Assembly (NCBI RefSeq): GCF_041438865.1
Contig: NZ_CP109450.1
Span: 2,769,001 to 2,833,000, forward strand
DNA length: 64,000 nt
Direction: 5' to 3'
From: Streptomyces sp. NBC_01471
GTDB taxonomy: Bacteria; Actinomycetota; Actinomycetes; Streptomycetales; Streptomycetaceae
Part shown: piece after piece, positions 23,882 through 31,922 of the stretch
Numbering within the stretch: the stretch's first letter is position 1
Layout of the letters: every line of letters begins with the position of its first letter
The notes under the pieces: model-generated
What the model was told of the DNA's origin: nothing
The model's input: the letters and a program-made list of their open reading frames with translations, nothing else
Database searches by the model: none
Position numbers and translations under genes: made by a program

Positions 23882-24489
23882 GGGCCGGGCGACCGAAACG
23901 CGCAGCGATACTGACGGGGCTGGCCGTGCTCTGCGCCCTGACGGCCGGCTGCGGCATCCGGAACACCTCCGTACCGGTGGACGCGGGCGCCGCGCCGTCG
24001 CGGGTGCCGTGCGACCTCCCGTCGGACGGTGGCACGGCCCAGGCGCCGCAGGGCATCCCGGTCCGGGTCTATCTGGTCTGCGGGAGCCGGCTGGTCCCCG
24101 TCGACCGCACGGTGCAGATAGCGGAGGGCCGCACGCTCTCCGACGGTGTACGGGTCGCGGAGAAGCTCCTCGACGAGCTGCGGGAGAAGCCCTCCGCGTC
24201 CGAGAAGGAGGCCGGGTTCAGCACGGATGTGCAGGACTCGCTCTCCGTGAGCGCCGGACGCGGGAGCGACCCCACCGGTGCGCTGCGGCTGAGCCGCGAT
24301 CCGGCGGACCTCCCGGCGAACGGGCTGGCCCAGATCGTCTGTACGTACGCGGAGAGCGCGGCGGCCCAGACGGACGGTTCGGTGGTGCTCGGCGGCCCGG
24401 GCGGCGATCCGCCGCGCGCGTACTCCTGCACCCAGCAGCTGAAGACCCGGCCGGACGCCGCCCCGGAGCTGGGCGACGTACGCCACTGA
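23878..24489 (+). CDS. Lipoprotein co-transcribed with AfsQ1/AfsQ2
   Basis: 203-residue lipoprotein. Signal sequence RPKRAAILTGLAVLCALTAGC with lipobox LTAGC (Cys about residue 25), then a secreted domain with PVRVYLVCGSRLVPVDRTV, RVAEKLLDELREKPSASEKEAGF and LAQIVCTYAES, i.e. GerMN-like character with three more Cys. Its ATG overlaps the afsQ2 stop (ATGA), so it belongs to the operon and may be an accessory sensor or modulator of AfsQ2 at the outer membrane face. No enzymatic motif. Confidence 0.85.
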   Translation: MRAGRPKRAAILTGLAVLCALTAGCGIRNTSVPVDAGAAPSRVPCDLPSDGGTAQAPQGIPVRVYLVCGSRLVPVDRTVQIAEGRTLSDGVRVAEKLLDELREKPSASEKEAGFSTDVQDSLSVSAGRGSDPTGALRLSRDPADLPANGLAQIVCTYAESAAAQTDGSVVLGGPGGDPPRAYSCTQQLKTRPDAAPELGDVRH

Positions 24490-24562
24490 GGCAGGCCCCG
24501 GAGCCCGGCCCGTACGCGGGTGAGGGTGCGTGCGGGCCCGGCGGGGGTTCGGCGGGGATTCG

Positions 24563-24578
24563 GTGACGGCACGGTGAC
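24563..24578. promoter_or_regulatory. AfsQ1-type box before VanZ-like gene
   Basis: GTGAC-GGCACG-GTGAC, an exact fit to GTnAC-N6-GTnAC. It is 37 bp upstream of the VanZ-like gene and 74 bp after the AfsQ operon lipoprotein. A GGAAC at 24588-24592 and CGTC at 24611-24614 look like -35/-10 elements of an ECF-sigma promoter, with an 18-bp spacer that is slightly long. Confidence 0.6.
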
Positions 24579-24614
24579 AAAGTCAGCGGAACCGTTCCCA
24601 CCGCTACCGGCGTC

Positions 24615-25172
24615 TTGGGGGGCGTGGGTCAAGGTACGGGCGGTCGCTCCGTCATCCGTTTTCGCGTCGTGGGGGTCCTCCTCCTCGCCGCGCATCTCCT
24701 GGTTGTCGGCTGGCTGACCCTGCGCCCGCTGGATGTGATGTGGGTGACCGCCTCGAACTTCACGCCGTTCGCCGGGATCAGGGCGGATCTGGCCCTGGGC
24801 GCCCTGGAGGCCACCCGCCGGATCGGCGAGGCGCTGCTCCTGCTCGCCCCGCTGGGTGTGCTGCTGCCGATGGCCGGCGGCCGGCTGCGGGTGTCGCCCT
24901 GGGCCTCGCTGGCCCGTACGGTCGCGGCGGGCGCGCTGATCTCGCTGGCCATCGAGCTGCTGCAGACCGGAGTGCCCGGGCAGGTGGTCGATGTGGACTC
25001 GCTGCTGCTCAACACGGCGGGCGTCGCGGTGGCGCACGTCCTCGTGGTGCCGGCCGCGCGGAACCGGCTGCGGCGCAGGCGGGTGGAGCGCGCGGAACGG
25101 CCGGCCGTTCTTCCGGACGAGGTCCCCCAGGGAGTTACCCCGACGATTCCCAGGGTCGGGATCGCCCCGTAG
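24615..25172 (+). CDS. VanZ-like membrane protein
   Basis: 185-residue membrane protein of the VanZ family. Hydrophobic helices at about residues 16-38 (RFRVVGVLLLAAHLLVVGWL), 70-88, 98-118 and 130-148; family landmarks are WLTLRPLDV, NFTPFAGI, LLLAPLGVLLP, ISLAIELLQ and VVDVDSLLLNTAGVAVA. VanZ proteins are linked to teicoplanin resistance but most have unknown roles. TTG 24615 or GTG 24624 could be the start; neither has a good ribosome site. If the ECF-like promoter upstream is real, the transcript would be nearly leaderless. Confidence 0.82.
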   Translation: MGGVGQGTGGRSVIRFRVVGVLLLAAHLLVVGWLTLRPLDVMWVTASNFTPFAGIRADLALGALEATRRIGEALLLLAPLGVLLPMAGGRLRVSPWASLARTVAAGALISLAIELLQTGVPGQVVDVDSLLLNTAGVAVAHVLVVPAARNRLRRRRVERAERPAVLPDEVPQGVTPTIPRVGIAP

Positions 25173-25263
25173 AGCGATGCTTTGTTCCGCCACCGCGCGT
25201 CATGATGGATGTACAGGGAGCGCGACAGAGCCGCTCCCACGACGCTTCGCGAAGGAGCCCCTC

Positions 25264-25464
25264 ATGTCCGCACTTGCCCGCCCCCGTGAAGGCCGCGTCC
25301 TCGGCGGAGTGTGCGCAGCGCTGGCTCGGCGCTTCGGCACCTCCGCGACCACCATGCGCGTGATCTTCGTCGTCTCCTGCCTGCTGCCGGGGCCGCAGTT
25401 CCTGCTGTATCTGGCGCTGTGGATCCTGCTGCCCGGCGAGAAGTCGCCGTCGGCCGCCTGGTAG
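25264..25464 (+). CDS. PspC-domain membrane protein
   Basis: 66-residue PspC-domain protein: an N-terminal cytoplasmic part (ALARPREGRVLGGVCAALARRF) and one long membrane helix (TTMRVIFVVSCLLPGPQFLLYLALWILLP). Members relate to phage-shock/envelope-stress responses and many Streptomyces genomes carry several short ones. GAAGGAG precedes the ATG. A strong hairpin follows 30 bp downstream. Confidence 0.9.
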   Translation: MSALARPREGRVLGGVCAALARRFGTSATTMRVIFVVSCLLPGPQFLLYLALWILLPGEKSPSAAW

Positions 25465-25493
25465 ACCCGCGCCGACACCCGTACACGACGACT

Positions 25494-25525
25494 GGGCGCA
25501 CACCCCGGGGGATGGGTGTGCGCCC
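25494..25525. terminator. Terminator after PspC gene
   Basis: Perfect 12-bp stem GGGCGCACACCC / GGGTGTGCGCCC (25494-25505 with 25514-25525) with an 8-base loop, between the PspC gene and the convergent secreted-protein gene. Confidence 0.85.
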
Positions 25526-25571
25526 CGTCTTCGGCCGTGCCGGTGGCCGGCCGGGGATCAGTCGCCGGGGA

Positions 25572-25901
25572 TCAGTTGCCGAGACCGCTCACCGCGTCCG
25601 TCACGGTCCCGGTCGGCAGACCGCCGAGCAGGCCCTTGTTGCCCTGGGCCCCACTGCCGCCCTTGAGCGCCCGCTTCGCACCGCCGACCGCGTGCTGCCC
25701 GGACTGCACGGAGTTCCCCTTGCCGGCCGGGATCTTCGACGTGACGCTGTCCAGCGGGAGCGTGCTGGTGACCGTACCCAGCGTGCCCGTCACGTCCGGG
25801 GTGACCGGGACGACGGCCGCGGAGGCGGAACCGGCGGCGGCCGCGGCGAATGCGGCACCGAGAACGGCGGCACCGAGGGTCTTGGCAGCAGACTGCTTCA
25901 T
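25572..25901 (-). CDS. Small secreted protein, Gly/Ser/Thr-rich
   Basis: 109-residue exported protein. Signal peptide KQSAAKTLGAAVLGAAFAAA...SASA with predicted cleavage after ASA (about residue 28). The mature part has short repeats of hydrophobic/Thr pattern (VTPDVTGTLGTVTSTLPLDSVTSKI) and a Gly/Ser/Lys-rich middle, no Cys. Function unknown; it may be a wall-associated or spore-surface protein. ATG at 25901 is chosen because the signal peptide begins there; AAGGAC lies 10 nt upstream. Confidence 0.78.
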   Translation of the reverse strand: MKQSAAKTLGAAVLGAAFAAAAAGSASAAVVPVTPDVTGTLGTVTSTLPLDSVTSKIPAGKGNSVQSGQHAVGGAKRALKGGSGAQGNKGLLGGLPTGTVTDAVSGLGN

Positions 25902-25991
25902 GAGGAAAACGTCCTTGCGGGGGGAGAGGGAGGGTAATTGAGCGGCTACGCAAGGTAGCCACTCGAACCCGCCCTCCGCAAACACGGCGAA

Positions 25992-26018
25992 GCGGCCGGA
26001 AAAGTCTCTTCCGGCCGC
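25992..26018. terminator. Terminator after adenosine deaminase gene
   Basis: Perfect 10-bp stem GCGGCCGGAA / TTCCGGCCGC with a 7-base loop, 17 bp downstream of the add stop codon (reverse strand). Confidence 0.75.
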
Positions 26019-26034
26019 CCGTCCGACGGTGGGG

Positions 26035-27189
26035 TCAGCGCGCTCCGGCCGCGGAACCACTGGTCACAGCGGTCTGACGGAAGAGCCACTCGGCCTTGAG
26101 CTCCGCGTATCCGGGCTTGATGACGTCGTTGATCATGGCAAGGCGTTCATCGAAAGGAATGAATGCGGATTTCATCGCATTGACTGTGAACCACTGCATG
26201 TCGTCGAGCGTGTAGCCGAACGCGTCGACCAGGTGCTCGAATTCACGGGTCATGCTGGTGCCCGACATCAGCCGGTTGTCCGTGTTGACCGTGGTCCGGA
26301 AGTGCAGCTTCCGCAGCAGGCCGATGGGGTGCCCGGCGTACGAGTCGGCGGCGCCGGTCTGAAGGTTCGACGTGGGGCACATCTCCAGCGGGATCCGCTT
26401 GTCCCGCACGTACGAGGCGAGCCGCCCCAGCTTCACGGTGCCGTCGTCGGCGACCTCGATGTCGTCGATGATCCGCACCCCGTGCCCGAGCCGGTCCGCG
26501 CCGCACCACTGGAGCGCCTGCCAGATCGACGGCAGGCCGAAGGCCTCACCGGCGTGGATGGTGAAGTGGTTGTTCTCCCGCTTCAGATACTCGAAGGCGT
26601 CCAGGTGGCGGGTGGGCGGGAAGCCGGCCTCGGCGCCCGCGATGTCGAAGCCGACGACGCCCAGGTCCCGGTAGCTGTTGGCCAGTTCGGCGATCTCCAG
26701 CGCGCGGGCCGCGTGCCGCATCGCGGTGAGCAGGGCGCCGACCCGGATCCGGTCGCCGTTCTCCCTGGCCCGCCGCTCGCCCTCACGGAACCCCTCGTTG
26801 ACCGCCTCCACGACCTCTTCGAGGGTGAGACCGCCCTCCAGGTGCTGCTCGGGGGCGTACCGGATCTCGGCGTACACGACGCCGTCCTGGGCCAGGTCCT
26901 CGGCGCACTCGGCGGCGACGCGCACCAGCGCCTCGCGCGTCTGCATGACGGCGCAGGTGTGCGCGAAGGTCTCCAGATAGCGCTCCAGCGAACCGGAATC
27001 GGCCGCTTCGCGGAACCAGATGCCGAGCTTGCCGGCGTCGGTCTCGGGGAGAGCCGTGTACCCGGCCGCGTGGGCGAGTTCGATGATCGTGCCGGGGCGC
27101 AGGCCCCCGTCGAGGTGATCGTGGAGGAGCACCTTCGGAGCTCGGCCGATCTGATCCGTGGTGGGCGATTGCTTGGTCTGGCTCGTCAT
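26035..27189 (-). CDS. add: Adenosine deaminase
   Basis: 384-residue zinc enzyme converting adenosine and deoxyadenosine to inosine forms, in purine salvage. Metal-binding HDHLDG lies at residues 23-28; further motifs are [30 protein letters not shown] with catalytic Glu, [20 protein letters not shown] and [13 protein letters not shown] with the metal Asp. Length is typical for actinobacterial ADA. The start codon at 27189 is 17 bp from the shared CTACGCGCGTAG palindrome, placing the gene in the same putative regulon as deoC and deoA. Confidence 0.95.
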   Translation of the reverse strand: MTSQTKQSPTTDQIGRAPKVLLHDHLDGGLRPGTIIELAHAAGYTALPETDAGKLGIWFREAADSGSLERYLETFAHTCAVMQTREALVRVAAECAEDLAQDGVVYAEIRYAPEQHLEGGLTLEEVVEAVNEGFREGERRARENGDRIRVGALLTAMRHAARALEIAELANSYRDLGVVGFDIAGAEAGFPPTRHLDAFEYLKRENNHFTIHAGEAFGLPSIWQALQWCGADRLGHGVRIIDDIEVADDGTVKLGRLASYVRDKRIPLEMCPTSNLQTGAADSYAGHPIGLLRKLHFRTTVNTDNRLMSGTSMTREFEHLVDAFGYTLDDMQWFTVNAMKSAFIPFDERLAMINDVIKPGYAELKAEWLFRQTAVTSGSAAGAR

Positions 27190-27205
27190 CTGGGCACTTT
27201 AGCCC

Positions 27206-27217
27206 CTACGCGCGTAG
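27206..27217. promoter_or_regulatory. Nucleoside-regulon palindrome before add
   Basis: Perfect 12-bp palindrome CTACGCGCGTAG starting 17 bp upstream of the add start, identical to the deoC site. With so short a leader the site must overlap or follow the add promoter, so the bound protein is probably a repressor. Confidence 0.75.
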
Positions 27218-27292
27218 ATCGCGCCCGGTCGATATGTAACAGTGACCGTTCGGAAGGGTGGAGTACACCTCTGCTTCTGAGACTGTTCCGTT

Positions 27293-28054
27293 ATGGCACA
27301 GCAAGCACCAGCCCTGCCGGAGGCCAGGCTGGGACGGGCAGTTGGGGCAGGCGGGACACAGTCCGCGGTCAGCGGTGTGGTTCTGCTGCTCCCCGACGGC
27401 GACCCGGTCTCCAGGCGCCGCTCCTCCCCCCTGCCGTACGCGTCCCTGCGCCCGCCGGCCCGCAGGCTCGCCCGCGCGGGCCGGGACGACGGGCTCGCGG
27501 CCCACGTCGTCCGCTACCGCTTCCGCGGCTGGAACGGCGCCGACGCGCACCTCGCCGAGGACGCGTCCTGGGCGGTGGACGAGGCGCTGCGGCGGTACGG
27601 CGACGTGCCGGTCTGCCTGGCGGGCCACGGCATGGGCGGCCGCGCCGCCCTGCACGCGGCCGGCCACGACGCGGTCACCTCGGTCCTGGCCGTCGCGCCG
27701 TGGCTGCCCGACGACGATGTGGCCGCCGAGCCCGAACCGGTGAAGCAGCTGGTGGGCCGTCAGGTCCTCATCGTGCACGGCACCACGGACGCCCGCTCCG
27801 ACCCCGAACTCTCCTTCCGGCTGGCGGAGCGCGCCAAGAAGACCAACCGCGACACCTGCCGCTTCGAGGTCCACTCCGACGGCCACTCCCTGCGCCAGCA
27901 CCGGTCCGAAGTGGTGGCGCTGGCAACGGACTTCGTACGGGGGGCGCTGTTCTCGCACGCGTGGGCGCGCCCGGTGGTGGACGCGTTCGCCGCGCCGCCG
28001 CCGCTGGGACTGCGGATGCCGCTGGCCGCCGGGTTCGGCAGGACCCTCCAGTAG
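27293..28054 (+). CDS. Alpha/beta-hydrolase-fold protein lacking the nucleophile
   Basis: 253-residue protein with a dienelactone-hydrolase/prolyl-oligopeptidase-like fold. The nucleophile elbow reads LAGHGMGGRAALHAA: the usual Gly-His-Ser-Met-Gly has Gly in the Ser position. The Asp region (LIVHGTTDARSDPELS) and the His (VHSDGHSLRQHR) remain. Without the nucleophile, ordinary hydrolysis is unlikely, so this may be a binding or structural relative. ATG 27293 has no ribosome site, suggesting a leaderless message. It faces lysR over a shared hairpin and is divergent from add. Confidence 0.8.
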   Translation: MAQQAPALPEARLGRAVGAGGTQSAVSGVVLLLPDGDPVSRRRSSPLPYASLRPPARRLARAGRDDGLAAHVVRYRFRGWNGADAHLAEDASWAVDEALRRYGDVPVCLAGHGMGGRAALHAAGHDAVTSVLAVAPWLPDDDVAAEPEPVKQLVGRQVLIVHGTTDARSDPELSFRLAERAKKTNRDTCRFEVHSDGHSLRQHRSEVVALATDFVRGALFSHAWARPVVDAFAAPPPLGLRMPLAAGFGRTLQ

Positions 28055-28079
28055 CGGACCGGCGGTGCCGCCGGGGTGA

Positions 28080-28143
28080 GGGGGCGGCTGCTGCCGGAGC
28101 GGGGCGGCGTTCCCCCGTCCCTACTCCGGCAGCAGCCGCCCCC
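28080..28143. terminator. Convergent terminator after hydrolase-like gene and lysR
   Basis: 20-bp perfect inverted repeat (28080-28099 with 28124-28143) with a 24-base loop. The right arm lies inside the last codons of the LysR gene, whose C-terminus (LLARRGRLLPE) is therefore partly dictated by the hairpin. Confidence 0.7.
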
Positions 28144-29086
28144 GCCGCGCCAGCAGGAACTGCTTGAACGCGGCCACCGGAGCCGTGTCCGGATGCCCGT
28201 CCAGCCAGGCCACCCCGATCTCCCGCACCGCCCGCGGCGCGGTCACCGCCAGCTCCGCCACCCCGGGCCTGGCCACCGCGGGCGGTGGCAGCAGTGCCAC
28301 CCCGAGCCCGGCGGCCACCAGCCCGCGCAGCGTTTCCGCCTCCTCGCCCTCGAAGGCGATCCGCGGGGTGAACCCGGCCTCGGCGCACAGGTCGTCGGTG
28401 ATGCGGCGCAGCCCGTACCCCGGCTCCAGCGTCACGAAGGCCTCGTCGGCGGCCTCGGCGAGCCTGACCCGTCTGCGGCCGGCGAGCCGGTGGTAGTCCG
28501 GCACCACGAGCCGCAGCCGCTGCTCGTCCAGGCGCCGGGCGACCAGGTCGGGCGCGTCCGGCACCGGGGAGGTCAGACAGAGGTCGAGCTCCCCGGCACG
28601 CAGCCGTTTGATCATCGCCTCGCCGTAGTTCTGGACGAGCTGGAACCGCACACCCGGGTGGTCGGCCCGGAAGGCACGGATCAGTCCTGGGACCGTCTCG
28701 GGGCCCAGCGTGTGCAGGAAACCGAAGGTGATGCGGCCGGACGCGGGGTCGGCGTCCGCCCGTACGGAATCGGCCGCCCGCCCGACCTCGGTGAGCGCCC
28801 GCTCCACGGTCGACAGGAAGGTGCGGCCCGCGGGCGTCAGCGAGACGGAGCGGCCCCTGCGGGCGAACAGCGCGACACCCAGGTCCGCTTCGAGCCTGAC
28901 CATGGCGCGCGAGAGCGTGGACTGCGGCACCGACAACTCGTGCGCGGCCCGGGTGACATGCTCGTGGCGCGCGACCGCCTCGAAGTACGCCAGGCGCGGC
29001 GCGAGCAGGAGCCGGATGTCTTCCCTGATGTCTTCTTCGTAACTCCTGGGTGACAGCCGCGGCTGTGAGCTGTGCTGATGCTCCAT
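28121..29086 (-). CDS. LysR-family transcriptional regulator
   Basis: 321-residue LysR regulator. N-terminal winged helix (about residues 20-80: APRLAYFEAVARHEHVTRAA, LSVPQSTLSRAMVRLEADLG) and a periplasmic-binding-like effector domain (ITFGFLHTLGPETVPGLIRA...VALLPPPAVARPGV). It is divergent from an MFS exporter gene with 62 bp between containing a palindrome, the classical LysR-target arrangement. ATG 29086 is chosen over the upstream start, which would run through the operator and the exporter gene. Confidence 0.92.
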   Translation of the reverse strand: MEHQHSSQPRLSPRSYEEDIREDIRLLLAPRLAYFEAVARHEHVTRAAHELSVPQSTLSRAMVRLEADLGVALFARRGRSVSLTPAGRTFLSTVERALTEVGRAADSVRADADPASGRITFGFLHTLGPETVPGLIRAFRADHPGVRFQLVQNYGEAMIKRLRAGELDLCLTSPVPDAPDLVARRLDEQRLRLVVPDYHRLAGRRRVRLAEAADEAFVTLEPGYGLRRITDDLCAEAGFTPRIAFEGEEAETLRGLVAAGLGVALLPPPAVARPGVAELAVTAPRAVREIGVAWLDGHPDTAPVAAFKQFLLARRGRLLPE

Positions 29087-29103
29087 GGGAACGATTATGG
29101 CCA

Positions 29104-29118
29104 GTCCATGCATTGGAC
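29104..29118. promoter_or_regulatory. Candidate LysR operator
   Basis: GTCCA-TGCAT-TGGAC, a 5-bp-armed dyad centred between lysR and the MFS gene, of the T-N11-A type expected for LysR-family sites. It is 18 bp upstream of lysR and 30 bp upstream of the MFS start. Confidence 0.55.
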
Positions 29119-29148
29119 GCATCAAAGACCCGGACCTACGTTCGGAGC

Positions 29149-30417
29149 ATGCCTCCTGCCAGTACCGGGGCACTCACCACCGTGAGTGCCTCCGCCGCGC
29201 CGTCCCAGCCCGAGCAGCTCACCCCCGGCCGCCCCGGCTACCGCCGCATGAGCTTCGCGCTCTTCTCCGCGGGCATGGCGACCTTCGCCCTCCTCTACTC
29301 GACCCAGGCCCTGCTGCCCGCCATCAGCTCCGGCCTCGGCGCCACGGCCGGCCAGGCCAGCTGGACGGTCTCGGCGGCGACCGCCGGGCTCGCCGTGTTC
29401 GTACTGCCGCTCAGCGCGCTCTCCGAGCGGTTCGGGCGGCGGACGATGATGACGGCGTCCCTCTCGGTCGCCGTGGCCATCGGCCTGCTGGTGCCGTTCG
29501 CGCCGAACGTGACCTCGCTGATCGTGCTGCGCGCGGTGCAGGGTGCGGCCATCGCCGGGCTCCCGGCCTCGGCCATGGCCTTCCTCGCCGAGGAGGTGCG
29601 GCCCAAGGCGCTGGTCGCAGCGATCGGGCTGTTCGTCGCCGGGAACTCCATCGGCGGCATGAGCGGACGCATCCTGGCCGGCTGGGTCGCCCAGGCCTGG
29701 GGCTGGCGCGCGGCGCTCGGCGCGATCGGGCTGATGTCGGTCGTCTGCGCGGTCGTCTTCCGGCTGATGCTCCCCCGGGCCCGGAACTTCACCGCGGCCC
29801 CGCTCGACCCGCGCGCCCTGGCCCGTACCGTCGCCACCCACCTCGGCGACCCGCTGCTGCGCCGGCTGTACGCGATCGGCGCGCTCTTCATGACGGTCTT
29901 CGGCGCCGTCTACACGGTGATCGGCTACCGGCTGGTGGGCGCACCGTTCAGCCTGCCGCAGGGGCTGGTCGGCTCGGTCTTCCTGGTCTATCTCGTCGGT
30001 ACGGTCTCCTCCGCGACGGCCGGCCGGCTCGTCGGCCGGCTGGGCCGCCGGGGCGCGCTCTACCTGGCGGTGTCGACGACCGCGGCGGGGCTGCTGCTCT
30101 CGCTGGCCGACGCGCTCGCGGCGGTGCTCCTGGGCCTCGTCCTGATCACCGCGGGGTTCTTCGCCGGGCACGCCGTCGCGTCCTCGTCGGTGAGCCGCAC
30201 GGCGAAGACCGGCCGCGCCCAGGCGTCGGCGCTGTACCAGTCCGCGTACTACCTGGGCAGCAGCGCGGGCGGCGCGCTCGGAGCGGCCGCCTTCCACGCC
30301 GGGGGCTGGGCGGGCACGGTGGCGCTGGGGCTGCTCGCGGTGGCCGGCGTCGCGGCGGTCACGCTGTACGGGTCGTACAGCGCGCGGACCGCCCGGCGTG
30401 CACCGGCGCACACCTGA
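29149..30417 (+). CDS. MFS exporter
   Basis: 422-residue major facilitator transporter with 12 predicted helices, closest in pattern to YnfM/arabinose-efflux-type drug:H+ antiporters. The loop 2-3 motif A reads LSERFGRRTMM; QGAAIAGLPASAMAFLAEEV and GRILAGWVAQAWGWR are further signature segments. Substrate unknown; expression probably set by the divergent LysR regulator. ATG 29149 is the first start after the operator. Confidence 0.9.
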   Translation: MPPASTGALTTVSASAAPSQPEQLTPGRPGYRRMSFALFSAGMATFALLYSTQALLPAISSGLGATAGQASWTVSAATAGLAVFVLPLSALSERFGRRTMMTASLSVAVAIGLLVPFAPNVTSLIVLRAVQGAAIAGLPASAMAFLAEEVRPKALVAAIGLFVAGNSIGGMSGRILAGWVAQAWGWRAALGAIGLMSVVCAVVFRLMLPRARNFTAAPLDPRALARTVATHLGDPLLRRLYAIGALFMTVFGAVYTVIGYRLVGAPFSLPQGLVGSVFLVYLVGTVSSATAGRLVGRLGRRGALYLAVSTTAAGLLLSLADALAAVLLGLVLITAGFFAGHAVASSSVSRTAKTGRAQASALYQSAYYLGSSAGGALGAAAFHAGGWAGTVALGLLAVAGVAAVTLYGSYSARTARRAPAHT

Positions 30418-30534
30418 GAGCCCTCTCGGCTCCCCGTAAAAGGTGCCGGTGAGCTGATCCGCATGCCGTTGTCAGTGGCCCCCTGTAGCTTCGGTATCGC
30501 TGGTGCGATCGGGAATCAAGCAGGGGGCACCCCT

Positions 30535-31512
30535 ATGAGCGACCTCGCGACAACAGACCTCGACGCCCGTCTGGAGGCACACAGGACGGAGCTCGCCGGT
30601 TACTGCTACCGGATGCTCGGTTCGGCCTTCGAGGCGGAGGACGCCGTGCAGGACACGATGGTCCGCGCCTGGCGGAGTTTCGACCGGTTCGAGGGCCGCT
30701 CCTCGCTGCGCTCGTGGCTCTACCGGATCGCGACCAACGTCTGTCTGGACATGCTGAACGCGGGCAACAAGCGGGCCCGCCCGATGGATCTGTCGGAGGC
30801 CACCCCGGTGGCCAGGGCCGTGCTCAACGCACAGCCCGAGGCGGCCTGGCTGGAGCCGGTGCCGGACGGCCGGGTGCTGCCGTCCCTGGTGGACCCGGCG
30901 GAGAAGGCGGTCGAGCGGGAGACGATCCGGCTCGCCTTCGTCGCCGCTCTCCAGCATCTGCCGCCCAAGCAGCGGGCCGTGCTGATCCTCCGCGAGGTGC
31001 TCGCCTGGAAGGCGAGCGAGGTCGCAGCGCTGCTGGAGACCACGGTCGCATCGGTCAACAGCGCACTGCAGCGGGCCCGTTCGACCCTCGCCGAGTGCGC
31101 GCCCGCCGCGACCGACGCGGCCGATCCGCTGAACGAGGAGCAGCAGAAGCTGCTGGCCCGCTATGTCGCGGCCTTCGAGGGGTACGACATGGAGGCGCTG
31201 ACCGCTCTCCTCCATGAGGACGCCACGCTCTCCATGCCGCCGTACGACCTGTGGCTGCGCGGCCACGAGAACATCGTCGGCTGGATGCTGGGCGTCGGCT
31301 CGGTCTGCCGCGGCTCACGGCTCGTCCCGACAGTGGCCAACGGCACCCCGGCCTTCGCCCACTACCACCCGAGCGAGTCGGGTACGGGGTTCGACCCCTG
31401 GGCGCTCATGGTCATCGAGATCACCGACGGCCGGGTCGCCGGGATCACCTCGTTCCTGGACACCGAGCGCTGGTTCCCGCTCTTCGGGCTGGCCAAGCAC
31501 CTGGAGGGGTAG
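30535..31512 (+). CDS. ECF sigma factor with C-terminal SnoaL-like domain
   Basis: 325-residue sigma factor of the TIGR02960/SigG-like group. Sigma region 2 at about 12-85 (LAGYCYRMLGSAFEAEDAVQDTMVRAW, LRSWLYRIATNVCLDML), region 4 at about 140-195 (LQHLPPKQRAVLILREVLAW, SEVAALLETTVASVNSALQR), then a SnoaL/NTF2-like domain (LLARYVAAFEGYDMEALTAL...HENIVGWMLG) which in such sigmas modulates activity in place of a separate anti-sigma. No anti-sigma gene is adjacent. ATG 30535 is preferred over the ORF start at 30463. Confidence 0.9.
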   Translation: MSDLATTDLDARLEAHRTELAGYCYRMLGSAFEAEDAVQDTMVRAWRSFDRFEGRSSLRSWLYRIATNVCLDMLNAGNKRARPMDLSEATPVARAVLNAQPEAAWLEPVPDGRVLPSLVDPAEKAVERETIRLAFVAALQHLPPKQRAVLILREVLAWKASEVAALLETTVASVNSALQRARSTLAECAPAATDAADPLNEEQQKLLARYVAAFEGYDMEALTALLHEDATLSMPPYDLWLRGHENIVGWMLGVGSVCRGSRLVPTVANGTPAFAHYHPSESGTGFDPWALMVIEITDGRVAGITSFLDTERWFPLFGLAKHLEG

Positions 31513-31522
31513 CAAGCGGGCG

Positions 31523-31855
31523 CTACGGCTCCGGGGGCTCCGCGAGGCCGGTCAGGGCCAGCAGTTCGGTCAGCGCGGGCGCCGCGTTGCGGAGCTGTAT
31601 CCGGCTGCCGTGCCGCAGGGCGGTGAGCCGGAGCCCCGCGACCGCCTCCACGGCGGCCAGGCCGGGGCGGACGAGGCCGCCCACGTCGCAGTCGACCGCA
31701 GCCGGCGCCCGCCCGCGCGCGGCGCCGTGCAGCAGCAGTCGCAGCTCCTCGCACAGACGCGGGACATCGGCCCGGGTGACCGGGCCGATGATGACAAGGA
31801 CGAGCGGCTCGGTGACATCCACACCAGGAAGACCGGCGCGGCGTCCGGAACTCAT
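31523..31855 (-). CDS. STAS-domain protein (anti-sigma antagonist-like)
   Basis: 110-residue protein with the fold pattern of STAS domains: PLVLVIIGPVTRADVPRLCEEL, a middle strand with AAVDCDVGGLVRPGLAAVEAVAGL and a final helix QLRNAAPALTELLALTGL. Where classical antagonists have a phosphorylatable Ser/Thr after the DV strand, this protein has GGL, so phosphorylation control may be missing. It is convergent with the SnoaL-sigma gene and downstream of deoA. Confidence 0.7.
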   Translation of the reverse strand: MSSGRRAGLPGVDVTEPLVLVIIGPVTRADVPRLCEELRLLLHGAARGRAPAAVDCDVGGLVRPGLAAVEAVAGLRLTALRHGSRIQLRNAAPALTELLALTGLAEPPEP

Positions 31856-31922
31856 CGCCCGGAACTCATCGCCGCACCGGTCCCACCGTGACCGGTGGCC
31901 CGCAGGTGCCGTCCAGGACCGG

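Noticed and set aside
26029-28167. A 712-residue open frame on the + strand covering add and the hydrolase-like gene
   Set aside because: It is the antisense shadow of the adenosine deaminase gene followed by an off-frame read of the hydrolase gene; composition is Arg/Gly-rich with no family signal.
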